64,000 nt of DNA, taken from Clostridium ihumii AP5 (GTDB lineage Bacteria; Bacillota; Clostridia; Clostridiales; Clostridiaceae). Each line of letters opens with the position of its first letter. Positions within the stretch are counted from its first letter, which is position 1. This document shows positions 26,905 to 36,307 of this stretch, one piece after another. Location: contig NZ_CCAT010000062.1 of the NCBI RefSeq assembly GCF_000612845.1, positions 1 through 64,000 on the forward strand, read 5' to 3'. The notes beneath the pieces are model-generated. The model saw only the letters and a list, made by a program, of their open reading frames with translations, did not search any database and was not told where the DNA came from. A program made the translations under genes and the position numbers.

Positions 26905-28083
26905 TTGAAGTTTATTCATACAAGTGATTGGCATATAGGTAAAATTGTTAATGAATATTATATGACAGAAGATCAAAAGTTTGTGTTAAATCAACTTTTT
27001 AATATTATAGAGGAAGAGAAGCCAGATGCACTGGTTATAGCTGGAGATTTATATGATAGGTCTGTAGCACCTGTAGAGGCTATTGAGCTTTTAAATGACA
27101 CTATAAATAAAGTAATAGTAGATCTTAAAACTCCAATTATTGCTATAGCAGGAAACCACGATAGTGGAGAGAGATTAGAATTTGCAAGTAGTCTTTTAAA
27201 GGATAAAAGCTTTTATATAAGTGGTACATTAAATAAAAATATAGAAAAAATAACATTATGCGATGATTATGGAAATGTGAATTTTTATATGATTCCATAT
27301 GCAGAACCAGCAATAGTTAGAGCATTATATGAAGATAAAGAAATAAGAGATTATGATGATGCAATGAGAGTTATATTGGAAAATATAAAGGAAAATATGA
27401 ATAAAGATGAGAGAAATGTAATTGTTGCTCATGGATATGTTACATACGCAAAAGATGCTGAGGGTAAGGAGTTTAATTCTTTAGAGAGAAGTGATTCAGA
27501 AAGACCACTATCTATTGGAGGTTCAGAGTATATTAATTCTAGTTATTTTAATGATTTTAACTATACAGCACTGGGACACTTACATGGAAGGCAAAAAGTT
27601 GGTAATGAGAATATTAGATATGCAGGTTCACTTTATAAATATTCTTTTTCGGAGGTAAAACAAAAAAAAGGTGTAAATATTGTATCTTTAAATGAAAAAG
27701 GTGAGTGTACTGTAGAATTTAAAGAGTTTGAACTTAGAAGAGATTTCAGAATTATAAAGGGAGAACTTAATAATCTTTTAGACAAAGAAGTTTATTCAAA
27801 AGAAAATAGAGAAGATTACTTAAAGGTAATACTTACGGATGAAGGTGAAGTTCTGGAACCTATGAGAAAATTAAAAATGGTATATCCTAATGTTATGGAA
27901 CTTACTTATGAAAATTCTTTAAAAGAAAGAAGTGAAGGAAAAGAAAAAAAATCTTTTAAAGAAAAAAGCAAGATAGATTTATTTAAAAGTTTCTATAAAG
28001 ATGTAAAGGGAAAAGAATGTTCAGAAGAAGGAATTAAGCTTATGGAAACATTAATTGAAAATGTAGAAAGAAAAGAGGTGTAG
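26905..28083 (+). CDS. sbcD: Nuclease SbcD (Mre11-like)
   Basis: 392 residues. Metal-binding phosphoesterase motifs run in order: FIHTSDWHIGK, AGDLYDRS, IAGNHDSGERL, NVIVAHGYV, and YTALGHLHGRQ. With SbcC it forms an ATP-dependent nuclease that opens DNA hairpins and processes blocked ends. The start is TTG 26905, seven bases after GAGAGGTG, giving MKFIHTSDWHIGK as in other SbcD proteins; GTG 26896 is part of the site. sbcC begins 6 bp after the stop. A hairpin-cleaving nuclease next to a palindrome array is notable but may be chance. Confidence 0.94.
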   Translation: MKFIHTSDWHIGKIVNEYYMTEDQKFVLNQLFNIIEEEKPDALVIAGDLYDRSVAPVEAIELLNDTINKVIVDLKTPIIAIAGNHDSGERLEFASSLLKDKSFYISGTLNKNIEKITLCDDYGNVNFYMIPYAEPAIVRALYEDKEIRDYDDAMRVILENIKENMNKDERNVIVAHGYVTYAKDAEGKEFNSLERSDSERPLSIGGSEYINSSYFNDFNYTALGHLHGRQKVGNENIRYAGSLYKYSFSEVKQKKGVNIVSLNEKGECTVEFKEFELRRDFRIIKGELNNLLDKEVYSKENREDYLKVILTDEGEVLEPMRKLKMVYPNVMELTYENSLKERSEGKEKKSFKEKSKIDLFKSFYKDVKGKECSEEGIKLMETLIENVERKEV

Positions 28084-28089
28084 TTTTTT

Positions 28090-31000
28090 ATGAAACCAAT
28101 TAAATTAGTTATGAAAGCTTTTGGCCCTTATAGTGAAAATGTAGAAATAGATTTTTCAAAACTAGACGATAAAAATATATTTTTAATAACAGGGCCTACT
28201 GGTGCAGGGAAAACTACTATTTTTGATGCTATAACATTTTCATTATATGGAGAAGCTAGTGGTAGTGATAGAGAAGGTTCTTCACTTAGAAGTGATTTTG
28301 CAATGCCAGAAGTTTTAACTGAAACAGAACTCTATTTTAAATTAAGAAATGAAGAATATTATATAAGAAGAGTGCCTCAGCAGCTTAAAAAGAAAAAAAG
28401 AGGCGAAGGGTACACAGAGCAAAAATCAGAAGCAGAATTACATCTTCCAAATGGTAAAATCCTTACAAAGGTTACTGAAGTTAATGCTGAAGTTGAAAAT
28501 ATATTAGGTATAAGCAAAGAACAATTTAAACAAATAGTTATGATTCCACAAGGTGAATTTAGAAAGCTATTAACTTCTGACAGTGTAGAGAGAGAGAAAA
28601 TATTTAGAAAAATTTTTGGAACATATGCTTTTGAAAAAATACAAAAACATATAACATTAGAAGAAAGTGCATTAAGAAATGATATAAGTAAAGTAGCTGA
28701 AAGAAGAGATACTAAGTTAAAAAGCATAAATTGTAAAGAGGTTAGCGAAGAGTTATATAATTTAATTTCATTAGATGAGATTAATTCAGCTGAAGTTATA
28801 GAGCTTGGAGAAAATCTTTTAGAGAAAGATAAAGAATTAGAAAAAGATATAAGAAATAAGATAGTAAATATAAAATCTTTATTAGAAAAGAAAAATATAG
28901 AAATTACAAAAGCTAATGATATAAATAAAAAATTAGAAGAAAAAGTGTTATTAGAAAATAAAAAGAAACATTTAGAAGAGCAAAAAGAAGAATATAAGTT
29001 AAAAGAAAATAACTTAGAAAAAGCTAAAAAAGCAAAAGAAGTAGAAATCATAGAAAATCAATATACATCTATAATTAAAAAGATTAAATTAAGAGAAGAA
29101 GAATTAATTTTCGTAGAAAATAAATTAAAAAGTTGGAATGAGAAATATAATATTTCATTATTAAATTTTAATTCTGAAAAAAATAGAGAAGATGAGCGTA
29201 AAAAGTTAGAAATAACTTTAAATGACTTAGAGAAATTAAGATTTAAAGTAGATGTATATGAAAAAAGTAAAAATGAGATAAATATAAAAAGTAAATCATT
29301 AAAAGAGTTAAAAGATAGAAATGATTATTTAAAAGAACTAGTAAAAACAAATAAAGAAAAAATAAAAAAAATAGATGATTATTTAAATAATATAAGTGAA
29401 AAAGAAAAACAAAAAATAGAAAAAGAAAATACTTTAAAAATAGAAAAAGAACAACGTGAAGTATTAGTTAATCTCTTTAAAAAAATTGATTCAGTTCAAA
29501 ATGATGAAAACACACATTTTGAGCTTAAAAGTCAATTTAATGTATTAGAAAAGGATTATAAAATTAGAAAGGCAGAAGTTGAACTTAAGGAAGAGTTATT
29601 TAGAAAAAGTCAAGCAGGTATACTTGCTTTAAGTTTAAAAGAAAATATGCCTTGTCCAGTTTGTGGTTCTACTAGTCATCCCAATAAAGCAATATTAATT
29701 GAAGAAGCTATAACTGAAGATGTTATAAAGTTGGAAAAGGAAAATCTTAATTTATTAAAAGAAAAATATGATGTATGCCTAAATAAGCTTATAGCACTAA
29801 AAAGTAAAATAGATGAAGCTACTGAAAATGGAATAAAACCTGTAATAAAGGAAATTTTAAATTTAGAGTTTTCGAGTATTAAGGACGTTAAGGATAAAGT
29901 AGTTGAAGAAGGAAAAGTAAGAAAAACTAATATAGATGCTTTAGTGGAATTAATAAAAAAATTAGATAAGGAAATAGCTGAAAAAGAAAGTTTGGTAAGT
30001 TTAAAAGATTCATTAGAAAAAGAAATACAAAAATCCGAAAATGATGTAGAAACTTTAGGTTTAAAAGTTTTAGATTTTGAAAAATCTATAGAAGTTAATA
30101 AGGAAAAATTAAACTCAATAAAAGAAGATTTCAATGGAGAAATAAGAACTTTAAATGAATTAAACTTAGATATAAGTAATGTAACAAACAAAATTCAAGA
30201 AATTAAAGAAAGCTTTATTAAAGCGGAAAAAGATTTTAATTTATGTAATAATAAATGTTTACAATTAAAAACATCTAAAAATGAAAAAGAAGAAAGTCTT
30301 ATAAAAGATAAAACTGAAGGTGAAAATTTATTAAATGAGTTAAAAAATAAAATTAACTTATTAAAGTTTATTGATTTTGAGGATTATAAAAAATCAATTT
30401 TAAATGATAGTGATTTTAAATTTTTAGAAAATGAGATTAAAATATATTATCAAAATTTAAAAACTTGTGAAGAGTTTTATGAAAAAGCAGTTAATGAAAC
30501 AAAAGGATTAGAAGTTATAGATTTAAGTAAACTAAATGAAGATTTATCTCATTTAAGAAATCAAGAAAAGAACTTAGAAGAAAATTATAACTCAGTATAT
30601 TCTAGAATTGAAAACAACTCAGCATTATTAAAGGATGGAAAAGAATTAAGTGAAAAAATAAAATCAAAAGAAGAAAAATATAGGGTAGTTGGCGATTTAG
30701 CTAATATGATTAAAGGAAATAATAAAGAGAGAATAAGTTTTGAAAGATATGTGTTGGCTTCATATTTTGATGATATTATAGAGGCTTCTAATATTAGGCT
30801 TAAGAAAATGAGTAATGGAAGGTTTGAACTTTTAAGAAAGAAAGAAAAAGGAAAAGGTGCTGCCCAGCAAGGATTAGAATTAGAAGTGTTTGATAATTAC
30901 ACAGGTAAACCAAGACATGTTAAGACTCTATCCGGTGGAGAAAGTTTTAAAGCATCTCTTGCTATGGCACTTGGACTTGCTGATGTAGTTGAAGCTTATG

Positions 31001-31218
31001 CTGGTGGAATAGAACTTGATACAATGTTTGTAGATGAAGGATTTGGAACACTTGACCCAGAGTCTTTAGATAATGCTATTGAATGTTTAATAGGACTTAA
31101 AGAAGGTGGAAGACTTGTAGGAATAATATCACACGTTCCAGAACTTAAAGAAAGAATAGAAGCTAAGATAGAAGTTTACCCAACAAAAGAAGGAAGTAAA
31201 TTAAGTGTAAAAGTATAA
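28090..31218 (+). CDS. sbcC: Exonuclease subunit SbcC (Rad50-like)
   Basis: 1042 residues. An N-terminal ABC half with Walker A GPTGAGKTT and Q-loop VMIPQGEFRKLL, then a long Lys/Glu-rich coiled coil. It is interrupted near residue 520 by the zinc hook CPVC that dimerises the arms, and followed by the second coiled coil and the C-terminal half with signature LSGGESFKASLAMALGLADV and Walker B DTMFVDEGFGTLD. It is the ATPase partner of SbcD. ATG 28090 lies 6 bp after sbcD, whose last codons supply the GAGGTG ribosome binding site. A bidirectional terminator follows. Confidence 0.95.
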   Translation: MKPIKLVMKAFGPYSENVEIDFSKLDDKNIFLITGPTGAGKTTIFDAITFSLYGEASGSDREGSSLRSDFAMPEVLTETELYFKLRNEEYYIRRVPQQLKKKKRGEGYTEQKSEAELHLPNGKILTKVTEVNAEVENILGISKEQFKQIVMIPQGEFRKLLTSDSVEREKIFRKIFGTYAFEKIQKHITLEESALRNDISKVAERRDTKLKSINCKEVSEELYNLISLDEINSAEVIELGENLLEKDKELEKDIRNKIVNIKSLLEKKNIEITKANDINKKLEEKVLLENKKKHLEEQKEEYKLKENNLEKAKKAKEVEIIENQYTSIIKKIKLREEELIFVENKLKSWNEKYNISLLNFNSEKNREDERKKLEITLNDLEKLRFKVDVYEKSKNEINIKSKSLKELKDRNDYLKELVKTNKEKIKKIDDYLNNISEKEKQKIEKENTLKIEKEQREVLVNLFKKIDSVQNDENTHFELKSQFNVLEKDYKIRKAEVELKEELFRKSQAGILALSLKENMPCPVCGSTSHPNKAILIEEAITEDVIKLEKENLNLLKEKYDVCLNKLIALKSKIDEATENGIKPVIKEILNLEFSSIKDVKDKVVEEGKVRKTNIDALVELIKKLDKEIAEKESLVSLKDSLEKEIQKSENDVETLGLKVLDFEKSIEVNKEKLNSIKEDFNGEIRTLNELNLDISNVTNKIQEIKESFIKAEKDFNLCNNKCLQLKTSKNEKEESLIKDKTEGENLLNELKNKINLLKFIDFEDYKKSILNDSDFKFLENEIKIYYQNLKTCEEFYEKAVNETKGLEVIDLSKLNEDLSHLRNQEKNLEENYNSVYSRIENNSALLKDGKELSEKIKSKEEKYRVVGDLANMIKGNNKERISFERYVLASYFDDIIEASNIRLKKMSNGRFELLRKKEKGKGAAQQGLELEVFDNYTGKPRHVKTLSGGESFKASLAMALGLADVVEAYAGGIELDTMFVDEGFGTLDPESLDNAIECLIGLKEGGRLVGIISHVPELKERIEAKIEVYPTKEGSKLSVKV

Positions 31219-31220
31219 TA

Positions 31221-31262
31221 AAAAGTTATTAAAGGAAGGCAAAGAGTCTTCCTTTAACTTTT
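31221..31262. terminator. Bidirectional terminator
   Basis: AAAAGTTA..AAAGGAAG pairs with CTTCCTTTAACTTTT between convergent genes. Confidence 0.82.
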
Positions 31263-31264
31263 AT

Positions 31265-31735
31265 CTAAAAATCTACAGCACATTGATTATTTATTCCAGG
31301 AATTTTATAATTACCAGTAATTTCAATAGTATTATTATCAGGATCTTCTAAAACAAAGAAATAGTATGGACTAGCTATATTTAAATACATAATTTCTGAA
31401 AGTTTACCTATATCCAATGCTTTTATCCGCTCATATTCTGCATTTAAATCTTCAATCCAAAAGTTTAAAACAAAATTATTTCCATATTTTATTTTTCTAT
31501 GCTTTAAGTAATTTATATATTCTTCATTAAAGTATTTGTCTAAATTTTTATTGCTATTTATAATTTCGTAATCATAGGAATTATTGTATAAAGCAATACA
31601 GTTTCCACTAAAATTAAATTGAGCCCACCTATTAAAATTTCTATGTGAAACTTTCATTTCCAATAATTGTTCATAAAAATTAATAGATTTTTCCATATCT
31701 TTAACAATTAAATAAGTAGAACCTAACTCTAACAT
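31265..31735 (-). CDS. VOC (glyoxalase/bleomycin resistance) superfamily protein
   Basis: 156 residues with the paired beta-alpha-beta-beta-beta layout: ELGSTYLIVKDMEKSINFYEQLLEM at the start and YYFFVLEDPDNNTIEITGNY near the end. The family includes glyoxalase I, dioxygenases and drug-binding resistance proteins. Metal ligands at the usual places are only partly kept (Glu in IEITG). Substrate cannot be inferred. Single gene on the minus strand with AGAAGG before the ATG. Confidence 0.8.
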   Translation of the reverse strand: MLELGSTYLIVKDMEKSINFYEQLLEMKVSHRNFNRWAQFNFSGNCIALYNNSYDYEIINSNKNLDKYFNEEYINYLKHRKIKYGNNFVLNFWIEDLNAEYERIKALDIGKLSEIMYLNIASPYYFFVLEDPDNNTIEITGNYKIPGINNQCAVDF

Positions 31736-32026
31736 GTTTGTTAACCTTCTTTCTAATCATATAACCTTACTTATGCAGTTACTTTATAAGTTTTCTTAAT
31801 CTAAATTAGTGTAAATTTTTTCTAGCTAATGTATATGTAGTTTAACATAAATTAATAAATTTATTATGAAATATATGGGAATAAATATGAACAATATATT
31901 AAAAACTTATGTAAAACTTTTAATATGGAGGAATTTATATATATTTAATAGAATAGTTTTGAAGTGTAATAAATTTAGTGTAAGTTAATGAAAAAAATTA
32001 CATATACAAGTTAGGGGGAGATTATT

Positions 32027-32881
32027 ATGCTTAGAACTAATAAAGATAAAGTTGTTATGCAAAGTGTACAAGGAAAAATTCATCATCCATCATTTCCAGC
32101 TTCACCATATAGGTTAAGTCATGAAGGGGAATCACTAGTTGTGCCTGCAACTGGTGGAATTTGTTATAATGTTAAGATAGGAGATTATGCTTTTAAATTA
32201 GCAGGGGACCATATTGAACCAGGAGTTTCAATTAGAAATGAAAATGAAAGAGAAAATAGTGCATTAAATTCACTATCTTGCATTGGAAACAAAGCTAAAG
32301 TTGTATCTGGTGATGGAAAAGGCTCTGTAGGTTACGTTACAGGAAAACATGGAGGGGTTGAACATGTTTTAATTAATTTTAAAAAAGATGATTTAGAAAA
32401 CTTAGCTATAGATGATAAAATATTAATTAAAGCATATGGACAAGGACTTAAACTTTTAGATTATGAAGATATTCATGTTATGAATATAGATCCAGAACTT
32501 CTAGAAAGACTTCCTATAATTGAAAAAGAAGGAAAACTTATAATTAAAGTTGCAGCTATAATTCCACCATATCTAATGGGGTCAGGTATAGGTGCTGGAT
32601 CTGCTTATAAAGGTGACTATGATATTATGACAGCGGATATGGATGAAATAAAAAAACATGGTATAGATAAATTAAAGTTTGGAGATTTAGTGTTACTTGC
32701 AGATTGTGATAATACTTATGGAAGAGGCTACTTAACAGGAGCAGTTTCAGTAGGTGTTGTAATTCACAGTGATTGTATAAAAATGGGACATGGCCCTGGA
32801 GTAACAACTATACTAACAAGTAAAAAGCCCTTAATAAAAGGTATGATAAGTGAAGATAGTAATATAAAAGATTATATGTAA
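32027..32881 (+). CDS. DUF4438 domain-containing protein
   Basis: 284 residues, soluble, full length for the DUF4438 family (known only from structures such as a Thermotoga protein). It is Gly-rich with conserved runs such as VVPATGGICYNVKIGD, AGDHIEPGVSI, GSGIGAGSAYKGDYDI, DNTYGRGYLTGAVSVGVVIHSDC and GHGPGVTTI. Function unknown; the conserved His, Asp and Gly runs look like an active or binding site. ATG 32027 follows TTAGGGGGAGATTATT. It stands alone between a VOC gene and a kinase-like gene. Confidence 0.8.
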   Translation: MLRTNKDKVVMQSVQGKIHHPSFPASPYRLSHEGESLVVPATGGICYNVKIGDYAFKLAGDHIEPGVSIRNENERENSALNSLSCIGNKAKVVSGDGKGSVGYVTGKHGGVEHVLINFKKDDLENLAIDDKILIKAYGQGLKLLDYEDIHVMNIDPELLERLPIIEKEGKLIIKVAAIIPPYLMGSGIGAGSAYKGDYDIMTADMDEIKKHGIDKLKFGDLVLLADCDNTYGRGYLTGAVSVGVVIHSDCIKMGHGPGVTTILTSKKPLIKGMISEDSNIKDYM

Positions 32882-32983
32882 AAAATAAAATTATTTGATC
32901 CTTAAGTGAAGTTAGTACTTAATATATAGATTTTTGAATATAAGATCAGATATCTATAAAAAATAAGGGGGAACTGTATATTT

Positions 32984-33742
32984 ATGTGTTTTCCAAAGGA
33001 AGTAGAAATTTTTATAAAGGATATGAAATGTGTAAAAGATAATGAAGGAAAATCTAAAGCTGATATTTATAAGTTTGTTGATGGGGAAAAAATCTATTAT
33101 CTAAAAGTAGAAAAAAGAAATGATGAGAGCATTCGTGAACATGAAATGTATCATTGGTTAAAAGAAAAAGTTCCAGTTCCAAAAGTCATTTGCGAATGTT
33201 TTGAAGATGGTATGGATTATATTTTACTTGAAAAAGCAGATGGAATTATGTTAGAGAGTGAATGTTATGTTAAAAATCCTGAACAATTAGTACGACTTGC
33301 AGCAGAAGGATTAAACATATTATGGAAAATACCAATTTCAAAATGCCCTTTTAATGCATCAATTGAAAGTAAGCTAAAGAAGGTAAAAGAAAATATTGAT
33401 AATGGAATGAAAATTTGTGTTGATAAAAATATATATACAGATGTATTTAATAATGAAAAAGATGTTTATGAGTATTTAGTTTCAAATATGCCAAAAGAAG
33501 ACAAAGTTTTAGTTCATGGTGATTATTGTTTTAATAATTATTTTGCTCAAAATAATAAAATTTCAGGATTTATAGATATGGGAAGAGGTGGCATAGGAGA
33601 CAGATATCAAGACATTGCATTATGTGTTCGTGAGCTTATGAATTATGAAAAATGTTATACTGAATTATTATTTCATTACTTAAACATTAAACCGGATTAT
33701 GAAAAAATACGTTATTATATTCTCTTGGATGAATTATTTTAA
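32984..33742 (+). CDS. APH(3')-like aminoglycoside phosphotransferase
   Basis: 252 residues, near the 260 of APH(3') enzymes, which phosphorylate the 3'-OH of kanamycin-type aminoglycosides. The catalytic loop is VLVHGDYCFNN (Asp base, Asn for Mg), the DFG-like segment is GFIDMGRGGIGDRYQDIALCVREL, and it ends YYILLDELF, matching the C-terminal signature of APH(3'), where the terminal Phe faces the active site. This makes it closer to true APH(3') than the generic kinase at 56249. Activity on aminoglycosides is likely but unproven. The GGGGG site is rather far (about 12 bases) from ATG 32984. Confidence 0.8.
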   Translation: MCFPKEVEIFIKDMKCVKDNEGKSKADIYKFVDGEKIYYLKVEKRNDESIREHEMYHWLKEKVPVPKVICECFEDGMDYILLEKADGIMLESECYVKNPEQLVRLAAEGLNILWKIPISKCPFNASIESKLKKVKENIDNGMKICVDKNIYTDVFNNEKDVYEYLVSNMPKEDKVLVHGDYCFNNYFAQNNKISGFIDMGRGGIGDRYQDIALCVRELMNYEKCYTELLFHYLNIKPDYEKIRYYILLDELF

Positions 33743-33757
33743 TATCTTATATTAATT

Positions 33758-33810
33758 TAAACTGTAATAGAATCACAAACTTTTGTGACTTTGTTACAGT
33801 TTATTTTTTA
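33758..33810 (+). terminator. Rho-independent terminator
   Basis: Outer stem TAAACTGTAA with TTACAGTTTA, inner TCACAAA/TTTGTGA hairpin, then at least seven T. Confidence 0.85.
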
Positions 33811-33865
33811 TGTTTATTTTAAAATATAAAATATGAAAAACGTATGTATTACTAGGAGGAATATA

Positions 33866-34078
33866 ATGAATAAAAAAATAGTTAAAAGAAAAGCTTATGT
33901 TGATACTAAATATTGTGTTGCATGTGGTGTGTGTGCAAGAACTTGTCCATTTGGCGCCATTTCTATATATAAGGGAATTTATGCAGAAGTTGACTTTGAT
34001 AAATGTGTTGGATGTTCAAAATGTGAAAAACAATGTCCTGCATCAGTTATTGAAATAAAGCAAGAGGAGGGGCAATAA
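33866..34078 (+). CDS. 2[4Fe-4S] ferredoxin-like protein
   Basis: 70 residues with two classic cluster motifs, CVACGVCARTCP and CVGCSKCEKQCP. It starts with a basic N-terminus (MNKKIVKRKAYVD). ATG 33866 follows ACTAGGAGGAATATA; the upstream ATG 33833 has no site. Its stop overlaps the start of the next gene by one base (TAATG), so the two are coupled. It probably carries electrons to or from the membrane Fe-S protein encoded next. Confidence 0.9.
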   Translation: MNKKIVKRKAYVDTKYCVACGVCARTCPFGAISIYKGIYAEVDFDKCVGCSKCEKQCPASVIEIKQEEGQ

Positions 34079-34659
34079 TGGGTAAAGTAAAAAAGAAAAA
34101 GAATTGGTATGAATATCTTTGGATAGCAACTATCTTATATTTGACATTAGGACTATTTAATATATTATTTGCTTGGTTAGGATTGTTATGCTTCTTTATA
34201 CCATTAATTATGAGTTTTACTAAAAAGGATAAAGCTTATTGTAATAAATATTGTGGTAGGGGACAGTTATTAGAATTGGTTGGAACTAAGTTTTCAAGAA
34301 ATAAACCTATGCCAAAATTTTTAAAAACAAAATGGTTTAGGTATGGATTTTTAATATTCTTTTTAACTATGTTTGTAAATATGTTATATGTTACCTATTT
34401 AGTTTTTAATGAAACTACTGGATTAAAGGAAGTTATTACTCTTATGTGGACATTTAAAGTACCTTGGAGGTTTAATGAGTTAACTAATGTAACTCCTTGG
34501 ATAGCACAATTTGCATTTGGATTTTATAGTATGATGCTTACATCAACAATACTTGGATTTATTACAATGGCATTATATAAACCAAGATCATGGTGTGTAT
34601 ATTGTCCCATGGGAACAATGACTCAAGGAGTTTGTATTATAAAAGATAAAATTAAATAG
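34078..34659 (+). CDS. Membrane 4Fe-4S protein (NapH/NosR-like C-terminal family)
   Basis: 193 residues with four hydrophobic helices. Two Cys motifs, YCNKYCGRGQLLE and WCVYCPMGTMTQ, fit the Fer4_5 domain of NapH, NosR and RdxA-type membrane redox proteins, where CxxxCP elements flank the membrane helices. It is coupled by a TAATG overlap to the ferredoxin gene. Together they may move electrons between the cytoplasm and the membrane; the partner enzyme is not in the window. Confidence 0.8.
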   Translation: MGKVKKKKNWYEYLWIATILYLTLGLFNILFAWLGLLCFFIPLIMSFTKKDKAYCNKYCGRGQLLELVGTKFSRNKPMPKFLKTKWFRYGFLIFFLTMFVNMLYVTYLVFNETTGLKEVITLMWTFKVPWRFNELTNVTPWIAQFAFGFYSMMLTSTILGFITMALYKPRSWCVYCPMGTMTQGVCIIKDKIK

Positions 34660-34666
34660 ATTAGTA

Positions 34667-34710
34667 AAAAAATAGTCTTAAAATGTGATAATGCATTTAA
34701 GACTATTTTT
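34667..34710 (+). terminator. Rho-independent terminator
   Basis: AAAAATAGTCTTAAA with TTTAAGACTATTTTT, closing the ferredoxin/membrane redox pair. Confidence 0.85.
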
Positions 34711-34890
34711 GTGTATATAAAACTTGATATTTCTAATTTTAATAAAATAAGTGTAGTTTTTAAGATATTAAAATAAATTGAAAATCATTAATAAATTTTA
34801 ATGTATTTCCTTATATATAACAAATTTACATAATATGTTATAATAAAAATGCTAAATAAGTGGGGATTTTAGAAATGAGAGGAGATTTAT

Positions 34891-35388
34891 ATGTTTGAAA
34901 CAAAGGGTACAATTAATGAAGAAAATATAAAAATATTCAAAAAATATTTAATGACACCTTTGCAAAAAAATGTGTTTATAATACTAATTAGCATATGTAC
35001 ATTAATAGGATTAATTAATATTTCTTTAGGTGATAAATATATTGTAGCTATTGCTTTTATTGGAGCTATTATTTTGGTTGCGGAATATCTTTTAATTATT
35101 AATAAATACTGCAAAGTATTTATGGATAGAGTAGAGGAAATTGCTGGGAAAAGGGAAATAACTTATGAAATATCCTTTGATGAAATAAGTGCAACAATTA
35201 ATAATGCAAATACAGGTGGAAAAGTTGTTATGAAATATGATTCATTTGTACGATTTATAGAAATTCCTGAGGCTTATCTTATTATTACAAAAACAAATCA
35301 AGTCTTTATTATAGATAAAAAATATTTAAATGATAGAGAAGGTGAGTTTGATTTATTTATGAGAGAAAAGTGTAAAAATTTAAAATAG
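34891..35388 (+). CDS. YcxB-like membrane protein
   Basis: 165 residues: a soluble N-terminus, two adjacent membrane helices (about residues 31-72), then a C-terminal beta domain with FDEISATINNANTGGKVVMKYDSFVRFIE and YLIITKTNQVFIIDKKYL. This is the YcxB-like arrangement, related to PH-like domains. Function unknown. ATG 34891 follows GAGGAGATTTAT. The methyltransferase gene starts 50 bp downstream. Confidence 0.78.
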   Translation: MFETKGTINEENIKIFKKYLMTPLQKNVFIILISICTLIGLINISLGDKYIVAIAFIGAIILVAEYLLIINKYCKVFMDRVEEIAGKREITYEISFDEISATINNANTGGKVVMKYDSFVRFIEIPEAYLIITKTNQVFIIDKKYLNDREGEFDLFMREKCKNLK

Positions 35389-35437
35389 AATTTAAATAAT
35401 GTTCAACTTGAAAGGATATAAAAAAGGGGGAAACAAT

Positions 35438-36259
35438 ATGTCTAGAGCAAATGATAGTAATATAGTTAAGGTTCAATATAATTCAGATAAGAATTTAAAT
35501 GCTAGACAAGCATTTCACAATGAATGTAGTATAAATAAATATGGATGGACAAATTGGATATTTGATCAATATAACTTTAAGCCTAATAGTAAAGTTATTG
35601 AATTTGGTTGTGGAAATGGGAGTATATGGGTTAAAAATAAAAATAGAATACCAAAAGATATTAATGTAATTTTAACAGATTTTTCAGAAGGTATGTTAAA
35701 TTCAGCAAAGAACAAACTTTCAGACGTTAAAGAGATAGTTAATTATTCTGTTATGGATATACAAAATATAGAGTTTGAGGATAATTATTTTGACGTAGTT
35801 ATTGCCAATCACATGCTTTATCATGTACCAAATAGAGAACTTGCTATAAGTGAAATTGCTCGCATACTAAAATCTGATGGAACTTTTTATGCAACTACTA
35901 ATGGTGCAAATAATATGAAGGGTCTTAAAGATTTAGTAACCAAGTTTGATGCACAATCTAATTATAAAATGTTTTCTATTACAAAAGAATTTGGACTAGA
36001 AAATGGAGAAGAACAATTAAAAAAACATTTTAACTCTATTGAAAAAGTAATATATGAAGATTCTCTTCACATAACAAATCCAAAACCATTAGTAGATTAT
36101 ATATTATCTTTAGAAGGACATACAAATATAAATACTATAATGACAGAGAAAAAAGTAACAGATTTTTATAGATATTTGGAAGATATAATTTCAAAAGATG
36201 GAAGTATTGATATACCTAAAAGTAGTGGTATGTTTATAGCTAAAAATCCTAAAAAATAA
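35438..36259 (+). CDS. Class I SAM-dependent methyltransferase
   Basis: 273 residues when started at ATG 35438, which follows AAAAGGGGGAAACAAT; the ORF is open from 35399 but that Met has no site. SAM-binding motif I is VIEFGCGNGSIW, and the motif-II to -III region is DFSEGMLNSA, VMDIQNIEFEDNYFDVVIANHMLYH. A methyltransf_11/25 core sits in the first 170 residues and a C-terminal part of unknown role in the rest. It is followed 48 bp later by a second methyltransferase. Substrate unknown; such pairs are often part of drug or rRNA modification sets. Confidence 0.85.
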   Translation: MSRANDSNIVKVQYNSDKNLNARQAFHNECSINKYGWTNWIFDQYNFKPNSKVIEFGCGNGSIWVKNKNRIPKDINVILTDFSEGMLNSAKNKLSDVKEIVNYSVMDIQNIEFEDNYFDVVIANHMLYHVPNRELAISEIARILKSDGTFYATTNGANNMKGLKDLVTKFDAQSNYKMFSITKEFGLENGEEQLKKHFNSIEKVIYEDSLHITNPKPLVDYILSLEGHTNINTIMTEKKVTDFYRYLEDIISKDGSIDIPKSSGMFIAKNPKK

Positions 36260-36307
36260 AATTTAATTTTTGAAAGTTTTATTCTCAATTTTAAGGAGGA
36301 AAATTAA

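Noticed and set aside
28377-29051. Long antisense frame opposite sbcC, and many similar antisense frames (for example 1096-1398, 5201-5587, 12957-13343, 19700-20086, 20504-20887, 21566-22057, 29676-30191)
   Set aside because: They are shadows of real genes in low-GC DNA: Ser/Phe/Leu-rich translations, no ribosome binding sites and no domains.
33506-33742. APH(3')-like gene truncated at its 3' end
   Set aside because: It ends YYILLDELF, the normal C-terminus of APH(3'), followed by a terminator, so it is complete.
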